64,000 bases of DNA, taken from an uncultured Clostridia bacterium. GTDB taxonomy: Bacteria > Bacillota > Clostridia > Oscillospirales > Acutalibacteraceae. This document shows positions 10,562-17,902 of the stretch, piece after piece. The stretch covers positions 163,922-227,921 of the forward strand of contig CAMCPL010000003.1 in assembly GCA_945876745.1 (NCBI GenBank), given 5' to 3'. The translations under genes were made by a program, and so were the position numbers. Within the stretch, counting starts at the first letter, position 1; each line of letters opens with the position of its first letter. The notes under the pieces are model-generated. The model was not told the DNA's origin, did not search any database, and saw only the letters and a list, made by a program, of their open reading frames with translations.

Positions 10562-10625
10562 AATTATTCATATTGACGAAGTCAATGCTTCATTTTTCAT
10601 ACACCGTAAGGCGTGCCTCATTTTC
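10562..10625 (+). repeat. TTCAT mini-hairpin array (short)
   Basis: attcatATTGACgaaGTCAATgcttcatttttcatacaccgtaaggcgtgcctcatttt. Confidence 0.6.
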
Positions 10626-10910
10626 TTACGCCGCTAACGAATAGTATTCCTCCTGCGCCTGCTTTCTTTTCTCAATTCTTTTGTATTGGCGCGCCTTTTC
10701 CTTTTTTGCCTTCTCTTCTTTTCTGTCTGTCACGATTATAAAAACCGCACCGATAAAAAGATATATTCCGAGCTCAACTGCAAATATAATTCCTGCACTC
10801 AGCGAGCTTGCAGAAGATACAAGGTTAAAGGGAACGGCAATTGCAAAATAGCCTACTGCAAGTGTAACGAATGAAATTAATAACCATTTGATAATTTTCT
10901 TGATATTCAT
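10626..10910 (-). CDS. Small membrane protein, two predicted TM segments, hypothetical
   Basis: 94 aa with RBS AAAGGAG upstream; hydrophobic N-terminus, charged C-terminus. Confidence 0.7.
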   Translation of the reverse strand: MNIKKIIKWLLISFVTLAVGYFAIAVPFNLVSSASSLSAGIIFAVELGIYLFIGAVFIIVTDRKEEKAKKEKARQYKRIEKRKQAQEEYYSLAA

Positions 10911-11011
10911 ACTTAAAATCTCCTTTGAATTTTTCTGTGCAAATGTTCAAATTTTGCTTACATTTGCATTGTAGCTCAAAGAAAATCAAATATCAATACC
11001 TCTCGCCGTTA

Positions 11012-11031
11012 TGGTACAAAAAACTGTACCA
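11012..11031. promoter_or_regulatory. Perfect palindrome TGGTACA-N6-TGTACCA, candidate MocR/GntR operator
   Basis: tggtaca aaaaac tgtacca between the MocR gene 3' end and the 94-aa membrane protein gene; half-site CTGTACC also at 12309-12315 upstream of the regulator start. Confidence 0.55.
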
Positions 11032-11045
11032 CTAATTCAAATGTT

Positions 11046-12305
11046 CTAATTCAATATAGACTTTAACACCACTACGGCTTTCGGAATATCACATTCCTTA
11101 ATTGCCGACGGCGTAAGCGAAAGCGTAATTTTACCGTCTTCAAATTTAATTACGCTTACGCTGATTTTGTTTTTTTCAAAATCCGATATTTCGCCCGAAA
11201 AATCGCAGCTCACCAGCACTCTCAAACCGTTGTCTCCCAAAGTGACGGCGGCGTTGGGAACCTCTTTTTTTATGTTGTCAAAAAGAAGTCGTGCTTTTGA
11301 CGTGTAGTGTCTTCTGACCTTTCTCGTTTGCGAGCTTATGTGTCCGTCTCTTATGTACTGGCAAAGTGCAATTTGTTCTGTTTTTGAAGCCGTTTGCGCA
11401 AATTTGTGCTTTGACGCTTCAAATCTTTTTGCAAGCTCCTGCGTCAGTACCATATAGCTTATTCTGATTCCGGGTATCAAAACGTTTGAAAAGCTGCCCA
11501 TATAGACAACGTTGTCATTTGCTGAAAGCGCATATAAAGATGGAGTCGGCTTCGATTGATATAAAAAGTCGCTGTCAAAATCATCCTCGATTATTATGCT
11601 TCCTGTTTTTTCGCTGTAATCAACAAGCTCAAGACGTCTTTTCATCGGCATAACGTCGCCGTAAGCCGTCATATGCGACGGTGAAACATAAATAATATCG
11701 GCGTCCTTGTACCTTGTGTGCACATCGTAGCCGTAGTCCTCAAAGAGTGACATACCCTGAACAAAGCTTTTGTCGGGAAACGATACGGTTTTCCTGTCTT
11801 TGACAAGCGAGCATAATACCGATAAAAGCCATTGAACGCCTGCGCCTACTATGATTCTGTCGGGGGAGGCAGTGACGTTCCTTTTCTCTCTTATGTAGTC
11901 CGATAATGCCTGTCTTAAATCCGCTTCGCCCTGTACCTCGCTGTATGACAAAAGCCTGCCCTGACTGCGTAATGCGCTTTTGATGTAGCGTTGCCATAGC
12001 TTGATGTCGAAGCTCTCCTCATCTGCGTCTCCGCTTTTTAAGTCGTAAAGTATTTGACGCTCCGGCTTTGCTTCGCATTTTACCTCACTAATGCTTTTTT
12101 GCTCTGTCACATAATATCCGCTTTTGTCAACGGAAATGATATATCCGTCTGCGAGCAAATCGAAATAAGCGTTTTGCACAGTTGTCTTGCTGACCGATAA
12201 AATATTACATGCGTTTCTTATCGACGGAAGCCTGTCTCCTGCTTTCAATGCACCGTTTTCTATCAGCTTTTTGAAATAGTCGTAAACCTCTACATATTTT
12301 TTCAT
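11046..12305 (-). CDS. MocR-type (GntR HTH + aminotransferase-like) transcriptional regulator
   Basis: N-terminal wHTH LPSIRNACNILSVSKTTVQNAYFDLLADGYI and aminotransferase fold part IIVGAGVQWLLSVL...IIEDDFDSDF. Confidence 0.9.
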   Translation of the reverse strand: MKKYVEVYDYFKKLIENGALKAGDRLPSIRNACNILSVSKTTVQNAYFDLLADGYIISVDKSGYYVTEQKSISEVKCEAKPERQILYDLKSGDADEESFDIKLWQRYIKSALRSQGRLLSYSEVQGEADLRQALSDYIREKRNVTASPDRIIVGAGVQWLLSVLCSLVKDRKTVSFPDKSFVQGMSLFEDYGYDVHTRYKDADIIYVSPSHMTAYGDVMPMKRRLELVDYSEKTGSIIIEDDFDSDFLYQSKPTPSLYALSANDNVVYMGSFSNVLIPGIRISYMVLTQELAKRFEASKHKFAQTASKTEQIALCQYIRDGHISSQTRKVRRHYTSKARLLFDNIKKEVPNAAVTLGDNGLRVLVSCDFSGEISDFEKNKISVSVIKFEDGKITLSLTPSAIKECDIPKAVVVLKSILN

Positions 12306-12403
12306 AATCTGTACCTTAATTTTTTAGCATTTTTGCCTATTTATTTATTGTCAGATTTATTATATAATATATAGAATCAATTATCAAGTAAGGAGTGAAT
12401 ATT

Positions 12404-13018
12404 GTGGCAGATATTATTTATAAACTTGAAGAAAATACATATATGAATATTACTAATAAGTGTCCGTGCAGATGTACCTTTTGTATTCGCTCACAGGGAA
12501 ATGCAGTAGGCGATGCAGAAAATCTGTGGTTTTACGGTAATGAGCCGAGCATTGACGAAATTAAAGCCGCTATTGACGCATACGATTTTTCCGATGTAAA
12601 AACAGTTGTCTTTTGCGGCTACGGTGAGCCTACCGAAAGGCTTGATGTTTTGCTTGAAACAACCGCGTATCTTCGAAAGGTAAAGCCCGATTTACATATC
12701 AGACTGAACACAAACGGACTTTCGGACTTGATTAATTCACGCCCCACCGCAAAGGAAATCGGCGAAGCGTTCGACACCGTGAGCATTTCTCTCAATGAAC
12801 CCGACAGCGATAAGTATGACGAAATCACACGAAATATCTATCCGAAAAAGGCATATCCTGCGCTTTTGGAATTTACAAGAGAATGTTCAAAATACTGCAA
12901 AAACGTGAGAATGAGCGTTGTTGACGTTATCGGCGAGGAAAATATTAAGAAGTCCGAGCTTATCGCAAAAAGCCTCGGTGCCGAGTTTATTTGCAGGAGC
13001 TTTGAAAAGGGCAGATAA
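12404..13018 (+). CDS. Radical SAM protein, TatD-associated type
   Basis: CPCRCTFCIR (CxxxCxxC), GYGEPTERL; GTG start at 12404 with AAGGAG at about 12389-12394. The ORF track starts at an upstream GTG (12395). Confidence 0.85.
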   Translation: MADIIYKLEENTYMNITNKCPCRCTFCIRSQGNAVGDAENLWFYGNEPSIDEIKAAIDAYDFSDVKTVVFCGYGEPTERLDVLLETTAYLRKVKPDLHIRLNTNGLSDLINSRPTAKEIGEAFDTVSISLNEPDSDKYDEITRNIYPKKAYPALLEFTRECSKYCKNVRMSVVDVIGEENIKKSELIAKSLGAEFICRSFEKGR

Positions 13019-13030
13019 TCTAAATTTTGT

Positions 13031-13059
13031 AGAGCAATCCGAACTGTTCGGATTGCTCT
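13031..13059 (+). terminator. Stem-loop terminator
   Basis: agagcaatccgaactgttcggattgctct. Confidence 0.7.
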
Positions 13060-13170
13060 ATGTTTTATTTTTGCACTGTATAAAAAATATTTAACAAAAT
13101 ATAGTGACAAACGCCTTTATCTGTTGTATAATATTACGGAAAATAAATATTAAGCAGAAAGGGACTATTT

Positions 13171-15669
13171 ATGAAACATTCTGAAATTGTAGGAAAAATG
13201 AGCCTTGAGCAAAAGGCAACATTCGTTTCCGGCTCCGATTATTGGCATTTGGAGGAAGATTTGTCACTCGGTCTTCCGAAGATTTGCATTACCGATGGCC
13301 CTCACGGTCTTCGTAAGGCAAAGGGTAAGGACTATGTTCCCGAAGAGGGCGAAGCAAAGACCGGCGGCGGTATCGGTCTCGGTAATTCCGTACCGACAAC
13401 CTGCTTCCCGCCTGCCGCAACTTCTTCATGTTCTTGGGATGAAGAATTGCTTTTTGAAGAGGGCGTAGCTATGGCGGAGGAGTGCCTGAAAGAAAAGGTA
13501 TCCGTTATTCTCGGCCCCGGTACAAACATTAAACGTTCTCCCACCTGCGGCAGAAACTTCGAGTATTTCAGTGAGGATCCTGTTTTGGCTGGTAAATGCT
13601 CTGCCGCTGTAATCAACGGCGTTCAGTCAAAGGGCGTAGGTACTTCTCTTAAGCATTTTGCCTGCAACTCGCAGGAGGCTTTCCGTATGGTGCTTAACGA
13701 GGTTATTGACGAACGTGCTATGCGTGAGCTTTATTTCCCTGCATTCGAGATTGCAGTAAAGGAATCACAGCCTTGGACTGTTATGAATTCCTATAACAGA
13801 ATTAACGGCGTTTACGCTTCTCAAAATGAGTGGCTTCAACAGCAGGTGCTTCGTAAGGAATGGGGCTTCAGAGGCTTGATTGTTACCGACTGGGGCGCAT
13901 CTGTTGACAGAGTTGACGGCGTTAAGGCAGGAACCGATTTGGAAATGCCTACCTCCGGTAAGCTCAATGCCGCAAAAATTGTTGCCGCAGTAAAGGACGG
14001 TACTCTTGACGAAACAATTCTTGATGAAAGAGTTGACGCTGTTGTAGACCTCATTTTGAAGTCAAAGCCGGCTCTTGAAAAGACTCATACATACGATAAG
14101 AAGGCTCACCATATGGTTGCTCAAAAGGTAGCAGAGGGCTCTATGGTACTTCTTAAAAATGATGATAAGATTCTTCCGCTTAAAGCAGGACAGAAGATTG
14201 CCGTTATCGGTGAAATGGCGAAGGCTCCACGCTTCCAGGGCGCAGGCTCTTCGGTTATTAATCCTACAATGCTTTCAAACGCTTATGACGAGCTTGTTGC
14301 TCTCGGTGTTGATGCTACATATTCACAGGGCTACTACAAAACCGCACCTACTAAAAAGGAAAAGAATTCGAGACTTACCGAAGAACAGCTTGTTTCTCAG
14401 GCAGTTGAAGCCGCAAAGAAGGCTGATGTTGCAGTAGTTTTCGTAGGTCTTACCGAGGACTTCGAGGGTGAGGGCTACGATAGAGAAACTATCGAAATGC
14501 CGGCAAATCATAACAGACTTGTCAGCGCAGTTGCAAAGGCAAATGCTAATACCGTTGTAGTTCTTGCAGGCGGCTCCGTTGTTCTTATGCCGTGGCTTAG
14601 CGAGGTTAAGGGTCTACTTAACTCCGGCTTGGGTGGTCAGGCAGGCGGTATCGCAGTTGCAAACATCCTTACAGGTAAGGTAAATCCGTCAGGTAAAACC
14701 TCTGAAACATATCCTACTTCGTTCGAGGTTAACCCGACCTATGGCAATTATCCGGGCGGTCCCGTTACTTCGGAGCATAGAGAGGGTATTTATATCGGCT
14801 ATAGATATTATGATAAGGCTAATCTTGATGTTGTGTTCCCGTTCGGCTACGGCCTTTCTTACACAACCTTTGAGTACAGCGATTTGAAACTTTCTGCCGA
14901 TAGCATTAAGGATACCGATACTCTTACAGTATCGTTTAAGGTTAAGAATACAGGCGATGTAGCCGGCGCAGAAATTGCACAGGTTTACGTTGCAGATAAA
15001 GAGTCTACTATCTTCCGTCCTGAAAAAGAGCTTAAAGCCTTTAAGAAGGTATTTCTTGAGCCGGGCGAAGAAAAGGAGATTACCGTTGAGCTTTCAAAGA
15101 GAGCGTTTGCATTCTATAATGTAAATATTAATGACTGGTGTGTTGAAGCAGGCGAGTTTGATATTATGGTTGCCGCTTCCTCAAGAGATGTAAAGCTCAG
15201 CGCAGTTGTTAATGTAGACGCTCCTGCTTGCGATATCCCTGATTACAGAACTACTGCTCCTGCTTATTATGATGATGTTACTAATATTTCAAGAGATGAT
15301 TTTGCCGCAGTATACGGCACACTTCCGAATCCTGAAATTGACGTTAACAAGAAGATTGATAAGTATTGCTGTCTTAACGACGCGAGACATACAAAGTGGG
15401 GCGGCAGACTTTGCGGTCTTATTACAAAGATTATGAGCGGTATGGGCTCTGCAGAAAACGGTGACGGTAAGATGCTCGCCGCTATGGCAACTCAGATTCC
15501 TATCCGTAACTTCGTTCAGATGTCTATGGGCGCTTTCAGCGAACAACAGGCAGAGGGACTTTTGATGATGCTTAATGACGACCAATCCTCGTTCGTCGGC
15601 TTCAGCAAAATCTTCTGGACTCTCGCCGGCACAATCGCAAGACTTCCGAAGCTCCTTTCATCAATCTAA
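13171..15669 (+). CDS. GH3 family beta-glucosidase with C-terminal FnIII-like domain
   Basis: LPKICITDGPHGLRK, SLKHFACNSQE, GLIVTDWGASVDRVDGVKAGTDLEMP (catalytic Asp), VFPFGYGLSYTTFEY. Confidence 0.95.
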   Translation: MKHSEIVGKMSLEQKATFVSGSDYWHLEEDLSLGLPKICITDGPHGLRKAKGKDYVPEEGEAKTGGGIGLGNSVPTTCFPPAATSSCSWDEELLFEEGVAMAEECLKEKVSVILGPGTNIKRSPTCGRNFEYFSEDPVLAGKCSAAVINGVQSKGVGTSLKHFACNSQEAFRMVLNEVIDERAMRELYFPAFEIAVKESQPWTVMNSYNRINGVYASQNEWLQQQVLRKEWGFRGLIVTDWGASVDRVDGVKAGTDLEMPTSGKLNAAKIVAAVKDGTLDETILDERVDAVVDLILKSKPALEKTHTYDKKAHHMVAQKVAEGSMVLLKNDDKILPLKAGQKIAVIGEMAKAPRFQGAGSSVINPTMLSNAYDELVALGVDATYSQGYYKTAPTKKEKNSRLTEEQLVSQAVEAAKKADVAVVFVGLTEDFEGEGYDRETIEMPANHNRLVSAVAKANANTVVVLAGGSVVLMPWLSEVKGLLNSGLGGQAGGIAVANILTGKVNPSGKTSETYPTSFEVNPTYGNYPGGPVTSEHREGIYIGYRYYDKANLDVVFPFGYGLSYTTFEYSDLKLSADSIKDTDTLTVSFKVKNTGDVAGAEIAQVYVADKESTIFRPEKELKAFKKVFLEPGEEKEITVELSKRAFAFYNVNINDWCVEAGEFDIMVAASSRDVKLSAVVNVDAPACDIPDYRTTAPAYYDDVTNISRDDFAAVYGTLPNPEIDVNKKIDKYCCLNDARHTKWGGRLCGLITKIMSGMGSAENGDGKMLAAMATQIPIRNFVQMSMGAFSEQQAEGLLMMLNDDQSSFVGFSKIFWTLAGTIARLPKLLSSI

Positions 15670-15682
15670 TATTTTAACAAAA

Positions 15683-15713
15683 GGCTCCCCTTGATTTGTC
15701 ATCAAGGGGAGCT
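15683..15713 (+). repeat. Two-hairpin interspersed repeat, copy 2 (stem 1 only, CCCCTT subtype)
   Basis: ggCTCCCCTTGATttgtcATCAAGGGGAGct. Confidence 0.7.
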
Positions 15714-15750
15714 GTTGTTAGTTAAAGTAGCGCTCAGTCTTGGACATTTT

Positions 15751-15798
15751 GCCTCCCTTGTTAAAGGGAGGGGGACCGCTTGCGGTGGAGGGATTCAA
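15751..15798 (+). repeat. Two-hairpin interspersed repeat, copy 3
   Basis: gcCTCCCTTgttAAAGGGAGggggACCGCttGCGGTggAGGGATTCAA. Confidence 0.85.
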
Positions 15799-15819
15799 CT
15801 TCAATCAAAAACCAACAAA

Positions 15820-15872
15820 GCCTCCCTTGTTAAAGGGAGGTGGCACGGCTTTGCCGTGACGGAGGGATTCAA
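15820..15872 (+). repeat. Two-hairpin interspersed repeat, copy 4
   Basis: gCCTCCCTTgttAAAGGGAGGtgGCACGGCtttGCCGTGacGGAGGGATTCAA. Confidence 0.85.
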
Positions 15873-15925
15873 TTATAATCCTCAAACCACTTCTCTTCAA
15901 TTTTCACACTTCACTCTTAACTCAA

Positions 15926-15958
15926 AAAAGGCTCTCGGCAAACGCCGAGAGCCTTCTT
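15926..15958 (+). terminator. Bidirectional terminator between GH3 and ADH genes
   Basis: aaaaaGGCTCTCGGCaaacGCCGAGAGCCttctttt. Confidence 0.8.
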
Positions 15959-15965
15959 TTGCATA

Positions 15966-17111
15966 TTACATTATTTTCTTATATAACTCTTTCAAATCCT
16001 CAACATTTGTGTCCCTCGGATTGCCCGGACGGCAAGCGTCTGCGTAAGCGTCGGCTGCGAGTACGTCCAAATCCTCAGCCTTGATTTTGTCGTTCTTTGC
16101 AGGAATACCGACATCAGCCGAAAGCTGCTTAACTGCGTTGATTGCTGCTGCTCTGTATTCCTCTTGCGACATTGCGTCAACGCCCTCAACGCCCATAGCT
16201 CTTGCGATTTCTCTGTACTTCTCGCCTGTAAATTCCTTGTTGTATTCCATAACGATAGGAAGCATCATAGCGCAAGCAACGCCGTGAGGTGTGTCGTAGT
16301 GAGCTCCGAGCGTGTGTGCAATAGAATGTGCAATGCCAAGTCCTACGTTAGAGAAGCCCATACCTGCTATGTACTGTGCAAGTGCCATGCCTTCTCTGTC
16401 CTCGGTTTTGTTTTCAACCGCACCGCGAAGATGCTTTGCAATGAGCTTGATTGCTTCAAGATGGAACATATCTGTCATTTCCCAAGCACCAAGAGTTGTG
16501 TAGCCCTCGATAGCGTGGGTGAGTGCGTCCATTCCCGTTGCGGCAGTCAGTCCCTTTGGCATAGAACTCATCATATCCGGGTCAACAATTGCGTATTCCG
16601 GAATGTCGTGCTCGTCAACACAAACGAACTTTCTTTCCTTTTCAACATCTGTGATTACATAGTTGATTGTAACCTCTGCCGCTGTGCCTGCTGTTGTCGG
16701 TACTGCGATAGTAGGTACAGCGTGATTCTTTGTCGGTGCAACGCCCTCAAGCGAACGAACGTCGGCAAATTCCGGATTTGCAATAATAATGCCGATTGCC
16801 TTTGCGGTGTCCATTGAAGAACCGCCGCCGATTGTGATGATAGCGTCTGCGCCGCACGCCTTGAACGCCTCAACGCCGTCCTTTACGTTCTCAATAGTCG
16901 GGTTCGGCTTGATACCCGAATAAATCGTGTAAGGGATTTTAGCCTCGTCAAGAAGTGCCGTTACCTTTGTCGCAACCTCAAATTTGATAAGGTCAGGGTC
17001 GGAGCATACAAAAATGTGCTTCCAGCCTCTGCTCTTAACAATGCCCGGAATTTCACCGATAGCACCCTTGCCGTGGAATGAAACTGTGTTTAAGATAATT
17101 CTGTTAGCCAT
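15966..17111 (-). CDS. fucO: Iron-containing alcohol dehydrogenase (lactaldehyde reductase-like)
   Basis: ADAIITIGGGSSMDTAKAIG, MDALTHAIEGY, AHSIAHTLGAHYDTPHG metal-site motifs; start at 17111 preceded by GGAGG. Confidence 0.9.
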   Translation of the reverse strand: MANRIILNTVSFHGKGAIGEIPGIVKSRGWKHIFVCSDPDLIKFEVATKVTALLDEAKIPYTIYSGIKPNPTIENVKDGVEAFKACGADAIITIGGGSSMDTAKAIGIIIANPEFADVRSLEGVAPTKNHAVPTIAVPTTAGTAAEVTINYVITDVEKERKFVCVDEHDIPEYAIVDPDMMSSMPKGLTAATGMDALTHAIEGYTTLGAWEMTDMFHLEAIKLIAKHLRGAVENKTEDREGMALAQYIAGMGFSNVGLGIAHSIAHTLGAHYDTPHGVACAMMLPIVMEYNKEFTGEKYREIARAMGVEGVDAMSQEEYRAAAINAVKQLSADVGIPAKNDKIKAEDLDVLAADAYADACRPGNPRDTNVEDLKELYKKIM

Positions 17112-17211
17112 TTTGACTACCTCCAATTTTTATTATCAAAAACATTATACCATATCTTATGTTAAAATACTATTAAAATTTGATAAATTTCTAACAAATT
17201 TTCCAAACAAA

Positions 17212-17264
17212 GCCTCCCTTGTTAAAGGGAGGTGGCACGGCTTTGCCGTGACGGAGGGATTCAA
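17212..17264 (+). repeat. Two-hairpin interspersed repeat, copy 5 (near identical to copy 4)
   Basis: gcctcccttgttaaagggaggtggcacggctttgccgtgacggagggattcaa. Confidence 0.88.
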
Positions 17265-17312
17265 TATCGAAACGCCGTCCTCGACGACCCGCATATACAA
17301 TCCCCAAACCTC

Positions 17313-17440
17313 ATCTTGCCGTAGGCAAACTTCACTTTGCGCCTTGCGCAAAAACTTCACTGCGCATTAGCGCAACTTCACTCGCAGCAGGCGAATTTAA
17401 ATGAAGCACAGAGCCTCGCTTAGTGCTTCATTCGTTCCTT
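17313..17440 (+). repeat. TTCAC mini-hairpin array
   Basis: CTTGCCgtaGGCAAACTTCACTTTGCGCcttGCGCAAAAACTTCACTGCGCattaGCGCAACTTCACTCGCagcagGCGAATTTAAATGAAGCAC... Confidence 0.7.
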
Positions 17441-17525
17441 TTAATGCTCCAAAATGCCGAAAACAACTCAATATATAGGTTAAAAATTTATAAAAAATTC
17501 ACAATTTTCATAAAATATTATATCA

Positions 17526-17570
17526 TTACTGCATTTTGTTGTTGACATTTACCGCAAAATGCAGTAAACT
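17526..17570 (+). promoter_or_regulatory. Sigma-A promoter embedded in a perfect 13-bp inverted repeat (candidate operator)
   Basis: TTACTGCATTTTG (17526-17538) / CAAAATGCAGTAA (17555-17567); -35 TTGACA 17542-17547, 17-nt spacer, -10 TAAACT 17565-17570. Confidence 0.75.
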
Positions 17571-17657
17571 AACAATATATTAATATGTCAAATTTTGTTT
17601 TGATATAGATTGAAGTGCATGGTTTTAGTGAATTTGTAGGCGTCGGCTTCCACTTTA

Positions 17658-17705
17658 GCCTCCCTTGTCAAAGGGAGGGGGACCGCTTGCGGTGGAGGGA
17701 TTCAA
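17658..17705 (+). repeat. Two-hairpin interspersed repeat, copy 6
   Basis: gcctcccttgtcaaagggagggggaccgcttgcggtggagggattcaa. Confidence 0.85.
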
Positions 17706-17740
17706 AATCTACAATCACTCAAACCGCTTTTCTTCACTTT

Positions 17741-17865
17741 TCATATCGGCTCCGCCGATGCTTCATACACCATCAGGTGTGCTTCATACTCGTTACGCGA
17801 GTGCTTCATATCGGCTCCGCCGATGCTTCATACTCGCTCTGCGAGTGCTTCATTTTTCATTTTAT
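17741..17865 (+). repeat. TTCAT mini-hairpin array, five consecutive hairpin units
   Basis: TTCATATCGGCtccGCCGATGC / TTCATACACCatcaGGTGTGC / TTCATACTCGttacgCGAGTGC / TTCATATCGGCtccGCCGATGC / TTCATACTCGCtctGCGAGTGC / TTCATTTTTCAT. Confidence 0.85.
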
Positions 17866-17902
17866 ATTTCGGCGCAAGCCGTATTAACAGGAGGTTTTTC
17901 TT

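Noticed and set aside
15691-16047. 118-aa ORF
   Set aside because: Translation of two-hairpin repeats (ASLVKGRWHGFAVTEGF) running into the antisense of fucO.
16164-16817. 217-aa + strand ORF, Cys-rich
   Set aside because: Fully antisense to the well supported fucO gene.
16984-17370. 128-aa ORF
   Set aside because: Antisense of the fucO start plus repeat translation.
17741-17865. Possible CRISPR array
   Set aside because: Units are about 21-22 nt with self-complementary variable parts, constant part only TTCATA/GC, no cas genes in the window.
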